A stretch of 64,000 nt of DNA from Variovorax boronicumulans (GCF_030812215.1 NZ_JAUSSG010000006.1:310001-374000), one strand, 5' to 3'. Counted from the stretch's first letter, positions 7,874-17,234 are shown. The notes: generated by a model not told the origin, from the letters alone. Translations and numbers: made by a program.

Positions 7874-8761
7874 ATGCACATCTCCCAGATCGACGCGCAA
7901 CTCGACTACGAGGTCACTGCGCCCGCGCACATGCTGCTCAACATCGAAGCCGCACGCGCCGGCGCCCAGGCCGTGGTCGAAGAAACATTGACCATCGAAC
8001 CGCCGACCGAGATGCAGGTTTTCTGCGACGAAGGCAGCGGCAATCGCTTCATTCGCTTCGATGCGAAGCCGGGGCCGCTGAAGATCGGCTACAGGGCGAC
8101 GGTGCAGCGCTCGCACGTCCACGTGCCGCCAGACCTCTGCGAGGTGCCGGTCAACGAAGTGCCCGACGAGGTGCTGCACTACATGATGCCGACGCGCTAT
8201 TGCGAGTCGGACCTGATGTCTCGCTGCGCGCAGCAGCTCTTCGGCGAACTGCCGCCGGGCATCGGCCGCGTGCAGGCGATCGTCGACTGGATTCATGAAA
8301 GCATCGCCTACGAGCCCGGCAGCACCGACTCGACCACGACCGCGCGCGAAGTGTTCGTGGAACGCGCGGGCGTGTGCCGCGACTTCGCGCACCTGGGCAT
8401 CACCTTCTGCCGCGCGCTCAACATTCCGGCGCGGCTGGTGGTGGGCTATGTGTGGTTCGATGAGCCGCCGCAGGATTTCCACGCGGTGTTCGAAGCCTGG
8501 CTCGGCGGGCAGTGGGTGCTGTTCGATCCGACGCGCATGGCACCGGTCGACCGGCTGGTTCGGGTGGGCACGGGGCGCGATGCGAAGGACGTGGCGTTCT
8601 GCACGATCTTCGGCGCGGTGCGCATGACGGACAAGAAACTCGTGGTGCGGGAGCTGCAGGACGAAAGCGTTGCGCCGCCGGCTGCGCCGGCGCCGAGCGG
8701 TACGCTGGTGGGTATCGAAAAGCCGGTGCCGGTGTCGCAATTGGCGGAAACTGGCGGCTGA
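7874..8761 (+). CDS. Transglutaminase-like family protein
   Basis: 295 residues with the papain-like transglutaminase core. The triad is visible: Cys 168 in RAGVCRDFAHLGITFCRALNIPAR, His 203 in DFHAVFEAW, and Asp 218 in VLFDPTR. The N-terminal 130 residues form the beta-rich domain common to bacterial members. Such proteins are thought to act as peptidases or amidases rather than cross-linkers; no signal peptide is seen, so it is probably cytosolic. Downstream of the DUF1328 gene, possibly the same transcript. Confidence 0.88.
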   Translation: MHISQIDAQLDYEVTAPAHMLLNIEAARAGAQAVVEETLTIEPPTEMQVFCDEGSGNRFIRFDAKPGPLKIGYRATVQRSHVHVPPDLCEVPVNEVPDEVLHYMMPTRYCESDLMSRCAQQLFGELPPGIGRVQAIVDWIHESIAYEPGSTDSTTTAREVFVERAGVCRDFAHLGITFCRALNIPARLVVGYVWFDEPPQDFHAVFEAWLGGQWVLFDPTRMAPVDRLVRVGTGRDAKDVAFCTIFGAVRMTDKKLVVRELQDESVAPPAAPAPSGTLVGIEKPVPVSQLAETGG

Positions 8762-8770
8762 TAACAATAG

Positions 8771-8793
8771 TTTGCTATTAAATACATAGCAAA
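8771..8793. repeat. Short palindromic repeat (TAGCA type), copy 1
   Basis: Perfect 8-bp inverted repeat TTTGCTAT/ATAGCAAA around a 7-base AT-rich loop, 10 bases after the transglutaminase gene. A related smaller palindrome occurs at 13218-13236. No U-tract follows, so it could weakly terminate or be a mobile-type intergenic repeat. Confidence 0.6.
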
Positions 8794-8936
8794 AGACCCA
8801 GCATTCACGGGCGAATTGAGCGGTTTGGCATCGGCCTCTAGCTTGCCCACACAACAGGCGCAAGACGGTGCCGCCGATTAAAATTGGCGCCCCTTTTGCG
8901 CAGCGCACGCGTCTCAGTAGTGCGCCCCTCTTTCAA

Positions 8937-10895
8937 ATGCTGTACCCCGAAGAATTCGATGTGATCGTCGTCGGCGGTGGCCATGCCGGCACCGAAGCCG
9001 CGCTCGCCGCCGCGCGCATGGGCGCCAAGACGCTGCTGCTCTCCCACAACATCGAGACGCTGGGACAGATGAGCTGCAACCCGTCGATCGGTGGCATCGG
9101 CAAGGGGCATCTCGTGAAAGAGGTGGATGCGCTCGGTGGCGCGATGGCGATTGCCACCGATGAAGCCGGCATCCAGTTCCGCATTCTCAATTCGAGCAAG
9201 GGCCCGGCCGTGCGTGCGACCCGCGCCCAGGCCGACCGCGTGCTGTACAAGGCCGCGATCCGCCATCGTCTGGAAAACCAGCCGAATCTGAGCCTGTTCC
9301 AGCAAGCGGTCGATGACCTGATGGTGGAGGGTGATCGCGTGGTCGGCGCCGTGACGCAGGTGGGCATTGCTTTCCGCGCACGCACCGTGGTGCTGACCGC
9401 GGGCACTTTTCTCGATGGCCGCATCCATGTGGGCCTCGACAACTACCAGGCCGGGCGCGCGGGCGATCCGCCGGCCATCAGCCTGTCGGCGCGGCTCAAG
9501 GAACTGAAGCTGCCGCAGGGCCGCCTCAAGACCGGTACGCCGCCGCGGCTCGATGGCCGCAGCATCGATTTTTCAAAGTGCACCGAGCAGCCCGGCGACG
9601 GCATGCCGGGCGGGGCAGGGCCGATGCCGGTGTTCAGCTTCATGGGCCGCACCGACATGCATCCGCGGCAAATGGCTTGCTGGATCACCCACACCAACGC
9701 ACGCACGCACGACATCATTCGCTCGGGTTTCGACCGCAGCCCGATGTTCACCGGGAAGATCGACGGCGTCGGTCCGCGCTACTGCCCGAGCGTGGAAGAC
9801 AAGATCAACCGCTTCGCCGACAAGGAAAGCCACCAGATCTTTCTCGAGCCCGAAGGCCTGACGACCAACGAGTACTACCCGAACGGAATCTCGACCAGCC
9901 TGCCGTTCGACATCCAGTACCAGCTCGTGCGCTCGATGCAGGGGCTGGAAAACGCCCACATCCTGCGGCCGGGCTATGCGATCGAGTACGACTACTTCGA
10001 TCCGCGTGAACTCAAGAGCAGCTTCGAGACGCGCTCGGTCAAGGGCCTGTTCTTTGCCGGACAGATCAACGGCACGACCGGCTACGAAGAGGCGGCCGCT
10101 CAAGGATTGTTCGCCGGCATCAATGCCGCACTGCAATGCCGTGGCGAAGACGCCTGGCTGCCGCGCCGCGACGAGGCCTACCTGGGCGTGCTGGTCGACG
10201 ACCTGATCACCAAGGGCGTGACCGAGCCGTACCGCATGTTCACCAGCCGCGCCGAGTTCCGCCTGCAGCTGCGCGAGGACAACGCCGACATGCGCCTGAC
10301 CGAAGCAGGGCGCAAGCTGGGCCTGGTGGACGATGCGCGCTGGGATGCGTTCAGTCGAAAGCGCGACGCTGTTTCACGTGAAACAGAGCGGCTCAAGTCG
10401 ATCTGGGTGAATCCGCGCAACCTACCGGCGGCGGAGTCCGAGCGTGTGCTCGGCAAGGCCATCGAGCACGAATACAACCTGGCTGACCTGCTGCGTCGGC
10501 CCGATGTGAACTACGAAACGCTGATGTCGCTGGACGGCGGGAAGTACAGCGCCAGCTCGGCCTTGAGCGAAACCGAGATCGAGCAGATCGAGATCTCGGC
10601 CAAGTACTCCGGCTACATCGAACGTCAGCATGACGAAGTGGAGCGCGCCGCTCACTTCGAGAACCTGCGCTTGCCGGCTGATTTCGACTACGGACAGGTC
10701 AAAGCGCTGAGCTTTGAAGTGCGCCAGAAGCTGGACAAGCACCGGCCAGAAACCTTGGGGCTTGCCTCGCGCATCTCCGGCGTGACGCCCGCAGCCATCT
10801 CGCTCCTGATGATCCATCTGCGCAAGGGCGGCCACAAAGCCTTCGCCCGTGACGCCGCCACGGAAGCAGCCACCGAGCCGCAGTCCGCCGAATGA
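8937..10895 (+). CDS. mnmG: tRNA uridine-5-carboxymethylaminomethyl synthesis enzyme MnmG (GidA)
   Basis: 652-residue FAD-binding protein that with MnmE modifies the wobble U34 of certain tRNAs. The Rossmann FAD motif [19 protein letters not shown] starts at residue 11, followed by the diagnostic [20 protein letters not shown]. The middle segment [16 protein letters not shown] and the motif [18 protein letters not shown] are also standard. The ATG at 8937 gives the family's usual N-terminus. The stop overlaps rsmG as ATGA. A perfect parS site is embedded at 10370-10385. The mnmG-rsmG-parAB order is typical of the origin-proximal region. Confidence 0.97.
   Translation: MLYPEEFDVIVVGGGHAGTEAALAAARMGAKTLLLSHNIETLGQMSCNPSIGGIGKGHLVKEVDALGGAMAIATDEAGIQFRILNSSKGPAVRATRAQADRVLYKAAIRHRLENQPNLSLFQQAVDDLMVEGDRVVGAVTQVGIAFRARTVVLTAGTFLDGRIHVGLDNYQAGRAGDPPAISLSARLKELKLPQGRLKTGTPPRLDGRSIDFSKCTEQPGDGMPGGAGPMPVFSFMGRTDMHPRQMACWITHTNARTHDIIRSGFDRSPMFTGKIDGVGPRYCPSVEDKINRFADKESHQIFLEPEGLTTNEYYPNGISTSLPFDIQYQLVRSMQGLENAHILRPGYAIEYDYFDPRELKSSFETRSVKGLFFAGQINGTTGYEEAAAQGLFAGINAALQCRGEDAWLPRRDEAYLGVLVDDLITKGVTEPYRMFTSRAEFRLQLREDNADMRLTEAGRKLGLVDDARWDAFSRKRDAVSRETERLKSIWVNPRNLPAAESERVLGKAIEHEYNLADLLRRPDVNYETLMSLDGGKYSASSALSETEIEQIEISAKYSGYIERQHDEVERAAHFENLRLPADFDYGQVKALSFEVRQKLDKHRPETLGLASRISGVTPAAISLLMIHLRKGGHKAFARDAATEAATEPQSAE
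10370..10385. promoter_or_regulatory. parS: parS centromere-like site 1 (ParB-binding)
   Basis: The 16-bp perfect palindrome TGTTTCACGTGAAACA lies inside the mnmG reading frame. It matches the conserved bacterial parS sequence bound by ParB, whose gene is 3.4 kb downstream. Confidence 0.95.
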
Positions 10896-11533
10896 GCGCG
10901 CCGATCGATACGCTGCGCACTGGCGCGGCAGCGCTCGGCGTCGCCCTGTCCGACCGGCAGGGCGAGCAGTTGCTGGCCTACGGCACGCTGATGCTCAAGT
11001 GGAACAAGGTCTACAACCTGACGGCGGTGCGCGATCCGGCAGGCGTGATGACGCACCATCTGCTCGACAGCCTCGCGGTGATCGCACCGCTGCAGCGCCA
11101 ATATCCGGAGCAGGGCAGGTTGCTCGATGTGGGTTCGGGTGCTGGCTTGCCCGGCGTGATCATCGCGATCATGCGTCCGGACATCGACGTGAGTTGCCTG
11201 GACGCGGTCGCCAAGAAAGCCGCCTTCGTCCAACAGGTGGCAGCTGAACTGGAGTTGCCCAATCTCCGTGGATTGCATGCGCGAGTCGAATTGCTGGAAG
11301 GTAGCTACAACGTCATCAGCTCGCGCGCCTTCGCTTCGCTGCCGGATTTCTTCAATGGCTCGAAGCATCTGCTGGCAGCGGATGGTGTCTGGCTTGCCAT
11401 GAAGGGCAAGATGCCCAGCGACGAGCTTGCCGTTCTGCCGCCAGAAGTGGCTGTGTTTCACGTGGAACAACTGACGGTTCCGGGCCTCGATGCCGAGCGC
11501 TGCATCGTCTGGGCACGCGAAGAGCCCGTCTGA
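10892..11533 (+). CDS. rsmG: 16S rRNA (guanine527-N7)-methyltransferase RsmG (GidB)
   Basis: 213-residue SAM-dependent methyltransferase that methylates G527 of 16S rRNA. The SAM-binding motif [14 protein letters not shown] lies at 77-90, preceded by the family segment [38 protein letters not shown] marks the substrate loop. It starts inside the mnmG stop (ATGA, 10892-10895), so the two are co-translated. A second parS site lies near its 3' end. Confidence 0.96.
   Translation: MSAPIDTLRTGAAALGVALSDRQGEQLLAYGTLMLKWNKVYNLTAVRDPAGVMTHHLLDSLAVIAPLQRQYPEQGRLLDVGSGAGLPGVIIAIMRPDIDVSCLDAVAKKAAFVQQVAAELELPNLRGLHARVELLEGSYNVISSRAFASLPDFFNGSKHLLAADGVWLAMKGKMPSDELAVLPPEVAVFHVEQLTVPGLDAERCIVWAREEPV
11454..11469. 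promoter_or_regulatory. parS: parS site 2
   Basis: TGTTTCACGTGGAACA, whose reverse complement TGTTCCACGTGAAACA fits the parS consensus TGTTNCACGTGAAACA exactly. It lies inside rsmG, about 1.1 kb from site 1. Confidence 0.9.
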
Positions 11534-11647
11534 TCCCGTAAAAGATGCGCCGCCGCCGGCAAAAGCCGCTGGCCGAACGGCCCTCCGCGCGCCGGCCTCG
11601 CTTAGACTCGACGCCTCCCCTTGGCTCTCTTCTTCGAGGCAAATTCC

Positions 11648-12262
11648 ATGTTTGGCATCGCTGACTACGGCGCTTTTGTCGCCGCCATCATCCTGTTCCT
11701 CCTGATTCCCGGTCCGGGCAATCTCGCGCTGATCACCTCGACCAGCAAAGGCGGAATTCGCGGTGGGTTGGCCGCGACCACGGGCGTGATCGTCGGCGAT
11801 CAATGCCTTTTGTGGGCTGCGGTGGCTGGCGTGTCGGCGGTTCTGGCTGCTTATCCGGCCGCGTTCAAGGCGGTGCAATGGCTGGGCGCTGCCTACCTGG
11901 CGTGGCTCGGCTTCAAGATGCTGCTCGCCAAGCCGGGTTCGGCGCCGATCCTCAACATCAAGCCGGGCCACTTTTTCCGCCAGGCATTCATGATCACCTT
12001 GCTGAACCCGAAGGCCATCGTGTTCTATATGGCGTTCTTCCCGCTGTTCGTCGATCCGGCGCGGCATCAAGGTCTGATCACTTTCGGTGCGATGGCAGTG
12101 ACGATCGCGGCATTGACCTTCCTCTACGGCCTGACCTCGACGCTGCTCACGCACTTCCTGGCCGAGCGCATCCGGGCCAATCGCCGCATTTCCGGCACGC
12201 TCGAAAAGCTGGCCGGCGTTTTCCTGATCGCCTTTGGCGTCAAGCTCGCGATCTCGCGCTGA
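11648..12262 (+). CDS. LysE/RhtB family amino acid exporter
   Basis: 204-residue inner-membrane transporter with about six hydrophobic segments. The N-terminal LLIPGPGNLALITSTSKGGIRGGLAATTG is the family hallmark, with the conserved PGP turn. Members export amino acids or their derivatives; the substrate here is unknown. ATG at 11648 is preceded by GAGG at 7 bases; an in-frame upstream ATG at 11621 would add nine residues without support. Located between rsmG and parA on the same strand. Confidence 0.9.
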   Translation: MFGIADYGAFVAAIILFLLIPGPGNLALITSTSKGGIRGGLAATTGVIVGDQCLLWAAVAGVSAVLAAYPAAFKAVQWLGAAYLAWLGFKMLLAKPGSAPILNIKPGHFFRQAFMITLLNPKAIVFYMAFFPLFVDPARHQGLITFGAMAVTIAALTFLYGLTSTLLTHFLAERIRANRRISGTLEKLAGVFLIAFGVKLAISR

Positions 12263-12280
12263 CCGATCTTCTGAACTGAC

Positions 12281-13195
12281 ATGGCCAAGATTTTCTGTAT
12301 TGCCAACCAAAAGGGCGGCGTCGGCAAGACCACCACCACCGTCAACCTCGCGGCCGGACTGGCCAAGGTGGGGCAGCGGGTGCTGATGATCGACCTCGAT
12401 CCCCAGGGCAATGCGACCATGGGTTCAGGCATCGACAAGCGCGAGCTGGAGCTGACCGTGTACGACGTGCTGCTCGAATCGGCTTCCGTTGCCGAGGCGC
12501 GCGTCAAGGCCGACAAGCTGGTGGAAGGCGGTTGCGGCTACGACGTGCTGGGCGCCAACCGCGAACTGGCCGGCGCCGAAGTGGAAATGGTGGCGCTCGA
12601 CCGCCGCGAAAAGCGCCTTCGCACCGCGCTCGCCGCCGTCGGCGCCGAGTATGACTTCGTGCTGATCGACTGCCCGCCGAGCCTGAGCCTGCTCACGCTC
12701 AACGGGTTGTGTGCCGCCCACGGCGTGATCGTGCCGATGCAGTGCGAGTACTTCGCGCTCGAAGGGCTGACCGACCTGGTCAACACCATCAAGCAGGTGC
12801 ATGCCAACCTCAACAAGAACCTGCAGATCATCGGCCTGCTGCGCGTGATGTTCGATCCGCGCATCACGCTGCAGCAGCAGGTGAGCGAGCAGCTGAAGTC
12901 CCACTTCGGCGACAAGGTGTTCGACACGGTGATCCCGCGCAATGTGCGACTTGCCGAGGCGCCGAGCTACGGCCTGCCGGGCGTGGTGTTCGATCCGGCG
13001 GCCCGAGGCAGCCAGGCTTTTATCGCCTTTGCGCAGGAGCTGGTCGAGAAGCTGCCGCCCGCGAGCGCTTTCGCTTCCGGTGCTGTCGCGCCGCCGATTG
13101 CCCCGGTCGATCGCATCGCGCCTGATCTCGCCATTCCCGAAGACGTGCTGGCCCCCGCGCCCGTATCCGACTCCGCCCCCGAAAAGAGCCTCTGA
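12281..13195 (+). CDS. parA: Chromosome-partitioning ATPase ParA (Soj)
   Basis: 304 residues. The deviant Walker A KGGVGKTT (11-18) starts the protein, with IDLDPQGNATMGSG following and FVLIDCPPSLSLLT as the Walker B region. ParA forms ATP-bound dimers on DNA and moves ParB-parS complexes during segregation. The last 50 residues are a Pro/Ala-rich tail beyond the usual family end, with no motif. Separated from parB by a small hydrolase gene. The supply of parB and two parS sites nearby makes a complete chromosomal Par system. Confidence 0.95.
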   Translation: MAKIFCIANQKGGVGKTTTTVNLAAGLAKVGQRVLMIDLDPQGNATMGSGIDKRELELTVYDVLLESASVAEARVKADKLVEGGCGYDVLGANRELAGAEVEMVALDRREKRLRTALAAVGAEYDFVLIDCPPSLSLLTLNGLCAAHGVIVPMQCEYFALEGLTDLVNTIKQVHANLNKNLQIIGLLRVMFDPRITLQQQVSEQLKSHFGDKVFDTVIPRNVRLAEAPSYGLPGVVFDPAARGSQAFIAFAQELVEKLPPASAFASGAVAPPIAPVDRIAPDLAIPEDVLAPAPVSDSAPEKSL

Positions 13196-13217
13196 CACCT
13201 GCCCCGAATCGGCATGG

Positions 13218-13236
13218 TGCTATCAAGTTCGTAGCA
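13218..13236. repeat. Short palindromic repeat (TAGCA type), copy 2
   Basis: TGCTA and TAGCA arms around a 9-base spacer, ending one base before the ATG of the hydrolase gene at 13238. Similar in arm sequence to the palindrome at 8771-8793. Its position would place a hairpin over the ribosome site of the hydrolase gene. Confidence 0.5.
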
Positions 13237-13237
13237 A

Positions 13238-13783
13238 ATGACAGTTTCCCGCATCCTGTTGCTGCCGGGTTGGCAGAACAGTGGCCCCGGCCATTGGCAG
13301 ACCATTTGGGAGTCGATCCATGGCGATCGCCGCGTCGATCAGCATGAATGGATGCGACCGCTGCGCGGCGACTGGTCCGCACGGCTCGAGGAAGAAGTGC
13401 TGGCGGCTCCCGGTCCGGTGGCTTTCGCCGCGCACAGCCTCGGCTGCATCCTCGTCGCCGCCTGGGCCGCGCATTCGCGCAACACGCACAAGGTGCGCGG
13501 CGCATTGCTGGTGGCGCCCGGCGACCTGGAGCGCGACGATTTGCGCCAGCTGATTCCCGGCTGGGCACCGATCGTGCGCCAGCCGCTGCCGTTCCCGGCG
13601 GTGCTGATCGCCGCCAACGACGACCCTTACTGTGAGGCTTCGCGCTCGCAGCAACTGGCCCAGGACTGGGGCGCACGCTTCGTCGACGCCGGCAAGGGCG
13701 GTCACCTGAACGCCGAATCCGGCTTGGGCGACTGGCCCGAGGGCCGGCAACTCCTGAACGACATTTCGAAAGACAAGAACTGA
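13238..13783 (+). CDS. Small alpha/beta hydrolase, RBBP9/YdeN type
   Basis: 181-residue serine hydrolase. The start ILLLPGWQNSGPGHWQTIWE and the nucleophile elbow AAHSLGCILVAAW (Ser about 68) are diagnostic of the RBBP9/YdeN family. The acid lies in ANDDPYC and the His in GKGGHLNAESGLGDWPEG. Physiological substrate unknown. It sits between parA and parB and its stop overlaps the parB start (TGATG), so it is part of the par transcript. No ribosome site is clear; a small palindrome lies directly upstream of the ATG. Confidence 0.88.
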   Translation: MTVSRILLLPGWQNSGPGHWQTIWESIHGDRRVDQHEWMRPLRGDWSARLEEEVLAAPGPVAFAAHSLGCILVAAWAAHSRNTHKVRGALLVAPGDLERDDLRQLIPGWAPIVRQPLPFPAVLIAANDDPYCEASRSQQLAQDWGARFVDAGKGGHLNAESGLGDWPEGRQLLNDISKDKN

Positions 13784-14724
13784 TGGCGACCAAGAAACCC
13801 AAGGGCCTCGGCCGCGGACTCGAAGCGCTGCTCGGCCCGACGGCCGCGCCCGCTGCCGACCATGGCAATTCGGGAACGGACGAGGGCGCCGCGCCGCCGA
13901 ACCCGACCACGCTGATGCTCGACCAGATGGTGGCCGGCGTCTACCAGCCGCGCACCCGCATGGACGAAGGTGCGCTCTACGAGCTGGCCGAGAGCATCAA
14001 GGTGCAGGGCATCATGCAGCCGATCCTGGTGCGCCGGCTCGATGCCGAATCGGCGGCCGCCAAGAACGCCGAATACGAAATCATCGCGGGCGAACGGCGC
14101 TTCCGCGCCGCCAAGCTCGCGGGCCTGGACAGCGTGCCAGTGCTGGTGCGCGACGTGCCCAACGAGGCTGCGGCAGCCATGTCGCTGATCGAGAACATCC
14201 AGCGCGAAGACTTGAACCCGCTTGAAGAGGCCCAAGGCCTGCAACGTCTGGTCGCCGAGTTTGGGCTCACTCACGAAATGGCGGCCCAGGCCGTCGGCCG
14301 CTCGCGCAGCGCAGCCAGCAACCTGCTGCGCCTGCTGAACCTGGCTGAACCCGCGCAGCAGATGCTGATGGCCGGCGACATCGACATGGGCCACGCCCGC
14401 GCGCTGCTCTCGCTGGATCGCGGCACGCAGATCACCGCAGCCAACCAGATTGCCGCCAAGAAGATGTCCGTGCGCGAGGCCGAGGCGCTGGTGAAGAAGC
14501 TCGCGGCCGAGTTCACCTTGACGCCGTCCCGTCGCGGCAACGCCGGGGAGAAGTCGCGTGACCTGCAGCGCGTGGAAGAAGAGCTGGCCGACCTGCTCAC
14601 CGCCGAGGTCGAGGTTCGCATCAAGAAGCGCACGAAACGCGGCGAAAGCGGCGAGCTGGCGATCCATTTCGGCTCGATCGAAGCGCTCAACGGATTGATC
14701 GATCGCATCCGCCGAACGGCCTAG
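13783..14724 (+). CDS. parB: Chromosome-partitioning protein ParB (Spo0J)
   Basis: 313 residues. Basic N-terminus KKPKGLGRGLEALLG (ParA-contact region), then the CTP-binding domain with GERRFRA at 103-109 and ENIQREDLNP at 137-146, then the helix-turn-helix GLTHEMAAQAVGRSRSAASNLLRL around 161-184 that reads parS. The C-terminal dimer domain ends at GLIDRIRR. ParB loads on the two parS sites 2.3-3.4 kb upstream and spreads as a CTP-dependent clamp. Starts on the stop of the hydrolase gene. Confidence 0.96.
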   Translation: MATKKPKGLGRGLEALLGPTAAPAADHGNSGTDEGAAPPNPTTLMLDQMVAGVYQPRTRMDEGALYELAESIKVQGIMQPILVRRLDAESAAAKNAEYEIIAGERRFRAAKLAGLDSVPVLVRDVPNEAAAAMSLIENIQREDLNPLEEAQGLQRLVAEFGLTHEMAAQAVGRSRSAASNLLRLLNLAEPAQQMLMAGDIDMGHARALLSLDRGTQITAANQIAAKKMSVREAEALVKKLAAEFTLTPSRRGNAGEKSRDLQRVEEELADLLTAEVEVRIKKRTKRGESGELAIHFGSIEALNGLIDRIRRTA

Positions 14725-14833
14725 TTTTGAAATCGGGGCGTGTCGTTCGTCCGATTGATAACTGCAATCCTTTACGCGTATCCTCCTGCTGGATTTGTTA
14801 ACCAATGTCTCTGAAATACGAGGGAGCCTGCTC

Positions 14834-15727
14834 ATGAAGTTCACCAAATTTCCGCTTGCGGCCATTGCCGTGGGCGCTCTTCTCCTGACCGGTTGCGCGA
14901 CCACCGACATGCAAATGGGCAGCCAGTCGGCCAAGACCATGGCCACCGGCAGCGCCGCGGGCTCCTCCACCGCCGGCGAGAGCAGCCAGCTCGAGCGCTG
15001 CGAATCGCCGCTCGGCACGGTCTCGCTGATCGAGAACCAGAGCGCGGGCTGGTACACCATCCTCACCGGCGAATACCGCCTGCCGCCTACTGCAAATCTG
15101 TTGCGTTTGCTGGTGCAGCAGTCGAACTGCTTCATCGTGGTCGAGCGCGGTGCGGCCGGCATGAACGCCATGACGCGCGAGCGCGCACTGCAGCAGTCGG
15201 GTGAAATGCGCGGCGGCAGCAACTTCGGCCGCGGCCAGATGGTCGCCTCCGACTACGGCCTGTCCCCCGAGATCGTGTTCAGCAACAGCGATGCCGGCGG
15301 CATCGGCGGCGCGCTCGGCGGCCTCGTGGGCGGCGGCCGTGGCCGCGCGCTCGCAGCCATCGGCGGCAGCATGCAGACCAAGGAAGCCAGCGCGCTCCTG
15401 ACCCTCATCGACAACCGCTCGGGCGTGCAGGTCGCAGCCTCCGAAGGCAGCGCCTCCAAGACCGACTTCGGCGCCTTCGGTGGACTGGCCGGCCGCAGCG
15501 GCGCGGGCGGCCTCGGCGGCTACACCAACACGGCGCAGGGCAAGGTGATTGCCGCTGCTTTCATGGACGCCTTCAACCAGATGGTTCGTTCGCTGCGCAA
15601 CTACAAGGCGCAGACCGTGCGCGGCCAGGGCCTCGGCGGTGGCGGTCGTCTGGGCGTGGATGGCGGTGCTGCACCGTCACAGACCTATGTGCCGCCGGAA
15701 CAGGCACCGGCACGCCGCCGCAAGTAA
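14834..15727 (+). CDS. CsgG/HfaB-like outer-membrane lipoprotein
   Basis: 297 residues. A lipoprotein signal ends in LLLTGC (Cys 21). The body reads like the CsgG/HfaB superfamily: LLRLLVQQSNCFIVVERG and SDYGLSPEIVFSN, with conversion of a small-molecule-free beta fold to an oligomeric pore known for CsgG. A very Gly-rich stretch at about 155-180 replaces a normal loop. No curli (csgABEF) genes are nearby, so the substrate is not curlin by context. ATG at 14834 follows GAGGGAG; the longer frame from 14795 would spoil the signal peptide. Ends at a strong terminator. Confidence 0.8.
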   Translation: MKFTKFPLAAIAVGALLLTGCATTDMQMGSQSAKTMATGSAAGSSTAGESSQLERCESPLGTVSLIENQSAGWYTILTGEYRLPPTANLLRLLVQQSNCFIVVERGAAGMNAMTRERALQQSGEMRGGSNFGRGQMVASDYGLSPEIVFSNSDAGGIGGALGGLVGGGRGRALAAIGGSMQTKEASALLTLIDNRSGVQVAASEGSASKTDFGAFGGLAGRSGAGGLGGYTNTAQGKVIAAAFMDAFNQMVRSLRNYKAQTVRGQGLGGGGRLGVDGGAAPSQTYVPPEQAPARRRK

Positions 15728-15754
15728 GCAAGAAACGCTGGCCTTCGGGCCATG

Positions 15755-15791
15755 AAAAAGCCCGGGGCTCTTGCGAGCCGCCGGGCTTTTT
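15755..15791. terminator. Bidirectional terminator between convergent genes
   Basis: Perfect 11-bp outer stem (AAAAAGCCCGG at 15755-15765, CCGGGCTTTTT at 15781-15791) extended inward by GGCTC/GAGCC. A or T runs flank both sides, so it can stop the CsgG-like gene rightward and the oxidase gene leftward. Confidence 0.93.
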
Positions 15792-15809
15792 ACATGCGAT
15801 CGGGATCGA

Positions 15810-17234
15810 TCAGAGGCTGAAGATCTTGCCGGGATTCATGATGTTCTTCGGATCGAGCGCACGCTTGATCGTGCGCATCATGTCGATCGCGCCGACACCC
15901 GCCTCGGTGACGAGGAAGTCCATCTTGTGCAGCCCCACGCCGTGCTCGCCGGTGCAGGTGCCTTCGAGCGCCAGCGCGCGGGTCACCAGCTTGTGGTTGA
16001 GCTCCTCGGCCTTTACGCGCTCTTCGGGAATGTTCGGGTCCAGCAGATAACCGAAGTGGAAATTGCCGTCGCCCACGTGGCCGACGAGGAAGTAGGGGAT
16101 GCCGCTCGCATCCGCTTCGGCCACCGAGTCGAGCAGGCAATCGGCCAGGCGCGAGATCGGCACGCAGGTGTCGGTGGAAATCACGCGGCAGCCCGGGCGC
16201 GACTGCACCGCCGCGAAGTAGCTGTTGTGCCGCGCGGTCCAGAGCCGCGTGCGTTCTTCCGGCGTGCTGGCCCATTCGAAGGCGTTGCCGCCGTGGCCGC
16301 TCGCGAGCTCCTGCACCGTCTCGGCCTGTTCCTTCACGCCGGCGGGCGAACCGTGGAATTCCATCAGCAGCATCGGCTCTTCGCGCAGGTCGAGCTTGGC
16401 GTAGGCGTTCACCATGCGCACTGTGTTCACGTCGATCAGTTCCACGCGCGCGATCGGCACGCCGAGCTGGATCGTCTCGATGGTGGTGCGCACCGCGGCC
16501 TCGATGCTCGGGAACGAGCAGATCGCGGCCGACACGGCTTCGGGCAGCGGGTAGATGCGCAGCGTGACTTCGGTGACCACGCCCAGCGTGCCTTCGCTGC
16601 CGACCATGAGGCGCGTGAGGTCGTAGCCCGCCGACGACTTCTTCGCGCGCGTGCCGGTGCGGATGACTTCACCCGCGGCCGTCACCACTTCGAGCGCCAG
16701 CACGTTCTCGCGCATGGTGCCGTAGCGCACCGCGTTCGTGCCGCTCGCGCGCGTGGCCGTCATGCCGCCGATGGAGGCGTCCGCGCCCGGATCGATGGGG
16801 AAGAACAGGCCCGTGCTCTTGATCTCTTCGTTGAGCTGCTTGCGCGTGACGCCGGGCTGCACCGTCACCGTGAGGTCGTCGGCGTTGATCGACAGCACCT
16901 TGTTCATGCGCGACACGTCGATGCTGATGCCGCCCTGCACCGCCAGGAGGTGACCTTCGAGCGAGGAGCCGACGCCGAAGGGAATGACCGGCACGCTGTG
17001 CTCGCTCGCGAGCTTGACGGCATCGGCCACGTCCTGCGTGCTCTCGGCAAACACCACGGCCGAGGGTGGTGGCGCATCGAACGAGGACTCGTCGCGCCCG
17101 TGCTGCGTGCGCACCGCCATCGCCGTGGAACAGTTGGCGCCGAAGCGGGCCTTGAGCCCGTCGATCAGGCTGGCCGGGACGTCGCGCAGATGAAGCTCCG
17201 GCATCAGGTGCGAGGTTTGGGTCGGGGCGTTCAT
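15810..17234 (-). CDS. FAD-linked oxidase, D-lactate dehydrogenase (cytochrome)/GlcD family
   Basis: 474 residues. PCMH-type FAD domain with VIPFGVGSSLEGHLL, PGVTRKQLN and FFPIDPGADASIGGMTATRASGTNAVRYG, then the C-terminal FAD-oxidase domain with the GHVGDGNFHFG metal/substrate motif and CTGEHGVGLHK. The family oxidises D-2-hydroxy acids such as D-lactate or glycolate and passes electrons to quinone or cytochrome. No GlcE/GlcF subunits are adjacent, which favours a single-subunit D-lactate-type enzyme over glycolate oxidase. Monocistronic. Confidence 0.92.
   Translation of the reverse strand: MNAPTQTSHLMPELHLRDVPASLIDGLKARFGANCSTAMAVRTQHGRDESSFDAPPPSAVVFAESTQDVADAVKLASEHSVPVIPFGVGSSLEGHLLAVQGGISIDVSRMNKVLSINADDLTVTVQPGVTRKQLNEEIKSTGLFFPIDPGADASIGGMTATRASGTNAVRYGTMRENVLALEVVTAAGEVIRTGTRAKKSSAGYDLTRLMVGSEGTLGVVTEVTLRIYPLPEAVSAAICSFPSIEAAVRTTIETIQLGVPIARVELIDVNTVRMVNAYAKLDLREEPMLLMEFHGSPAGVKEQAETVQELASGHGGNAFEWASTPEERTRLWTARHNSYFAAVQSRPGCRVISTDTCVPISRLADCLLDSVAEADASGIPYFLVGHVGDGNFHFGYLLDPNIPEERVKAEELNHKLVTRALALEGTCTGEHGVGLHKMDFLVTEAGVGAIDMMRTIKRALDPKNIMNPGKIFSL

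Noticed and set aside
10688..12310. 540-codon minus-strand open frame opposite mnmG, rsmG and the LysE gene
   Set aside because: It is antisense to three recognised genes, is rich in Arg/His/Gln and has no family motif.
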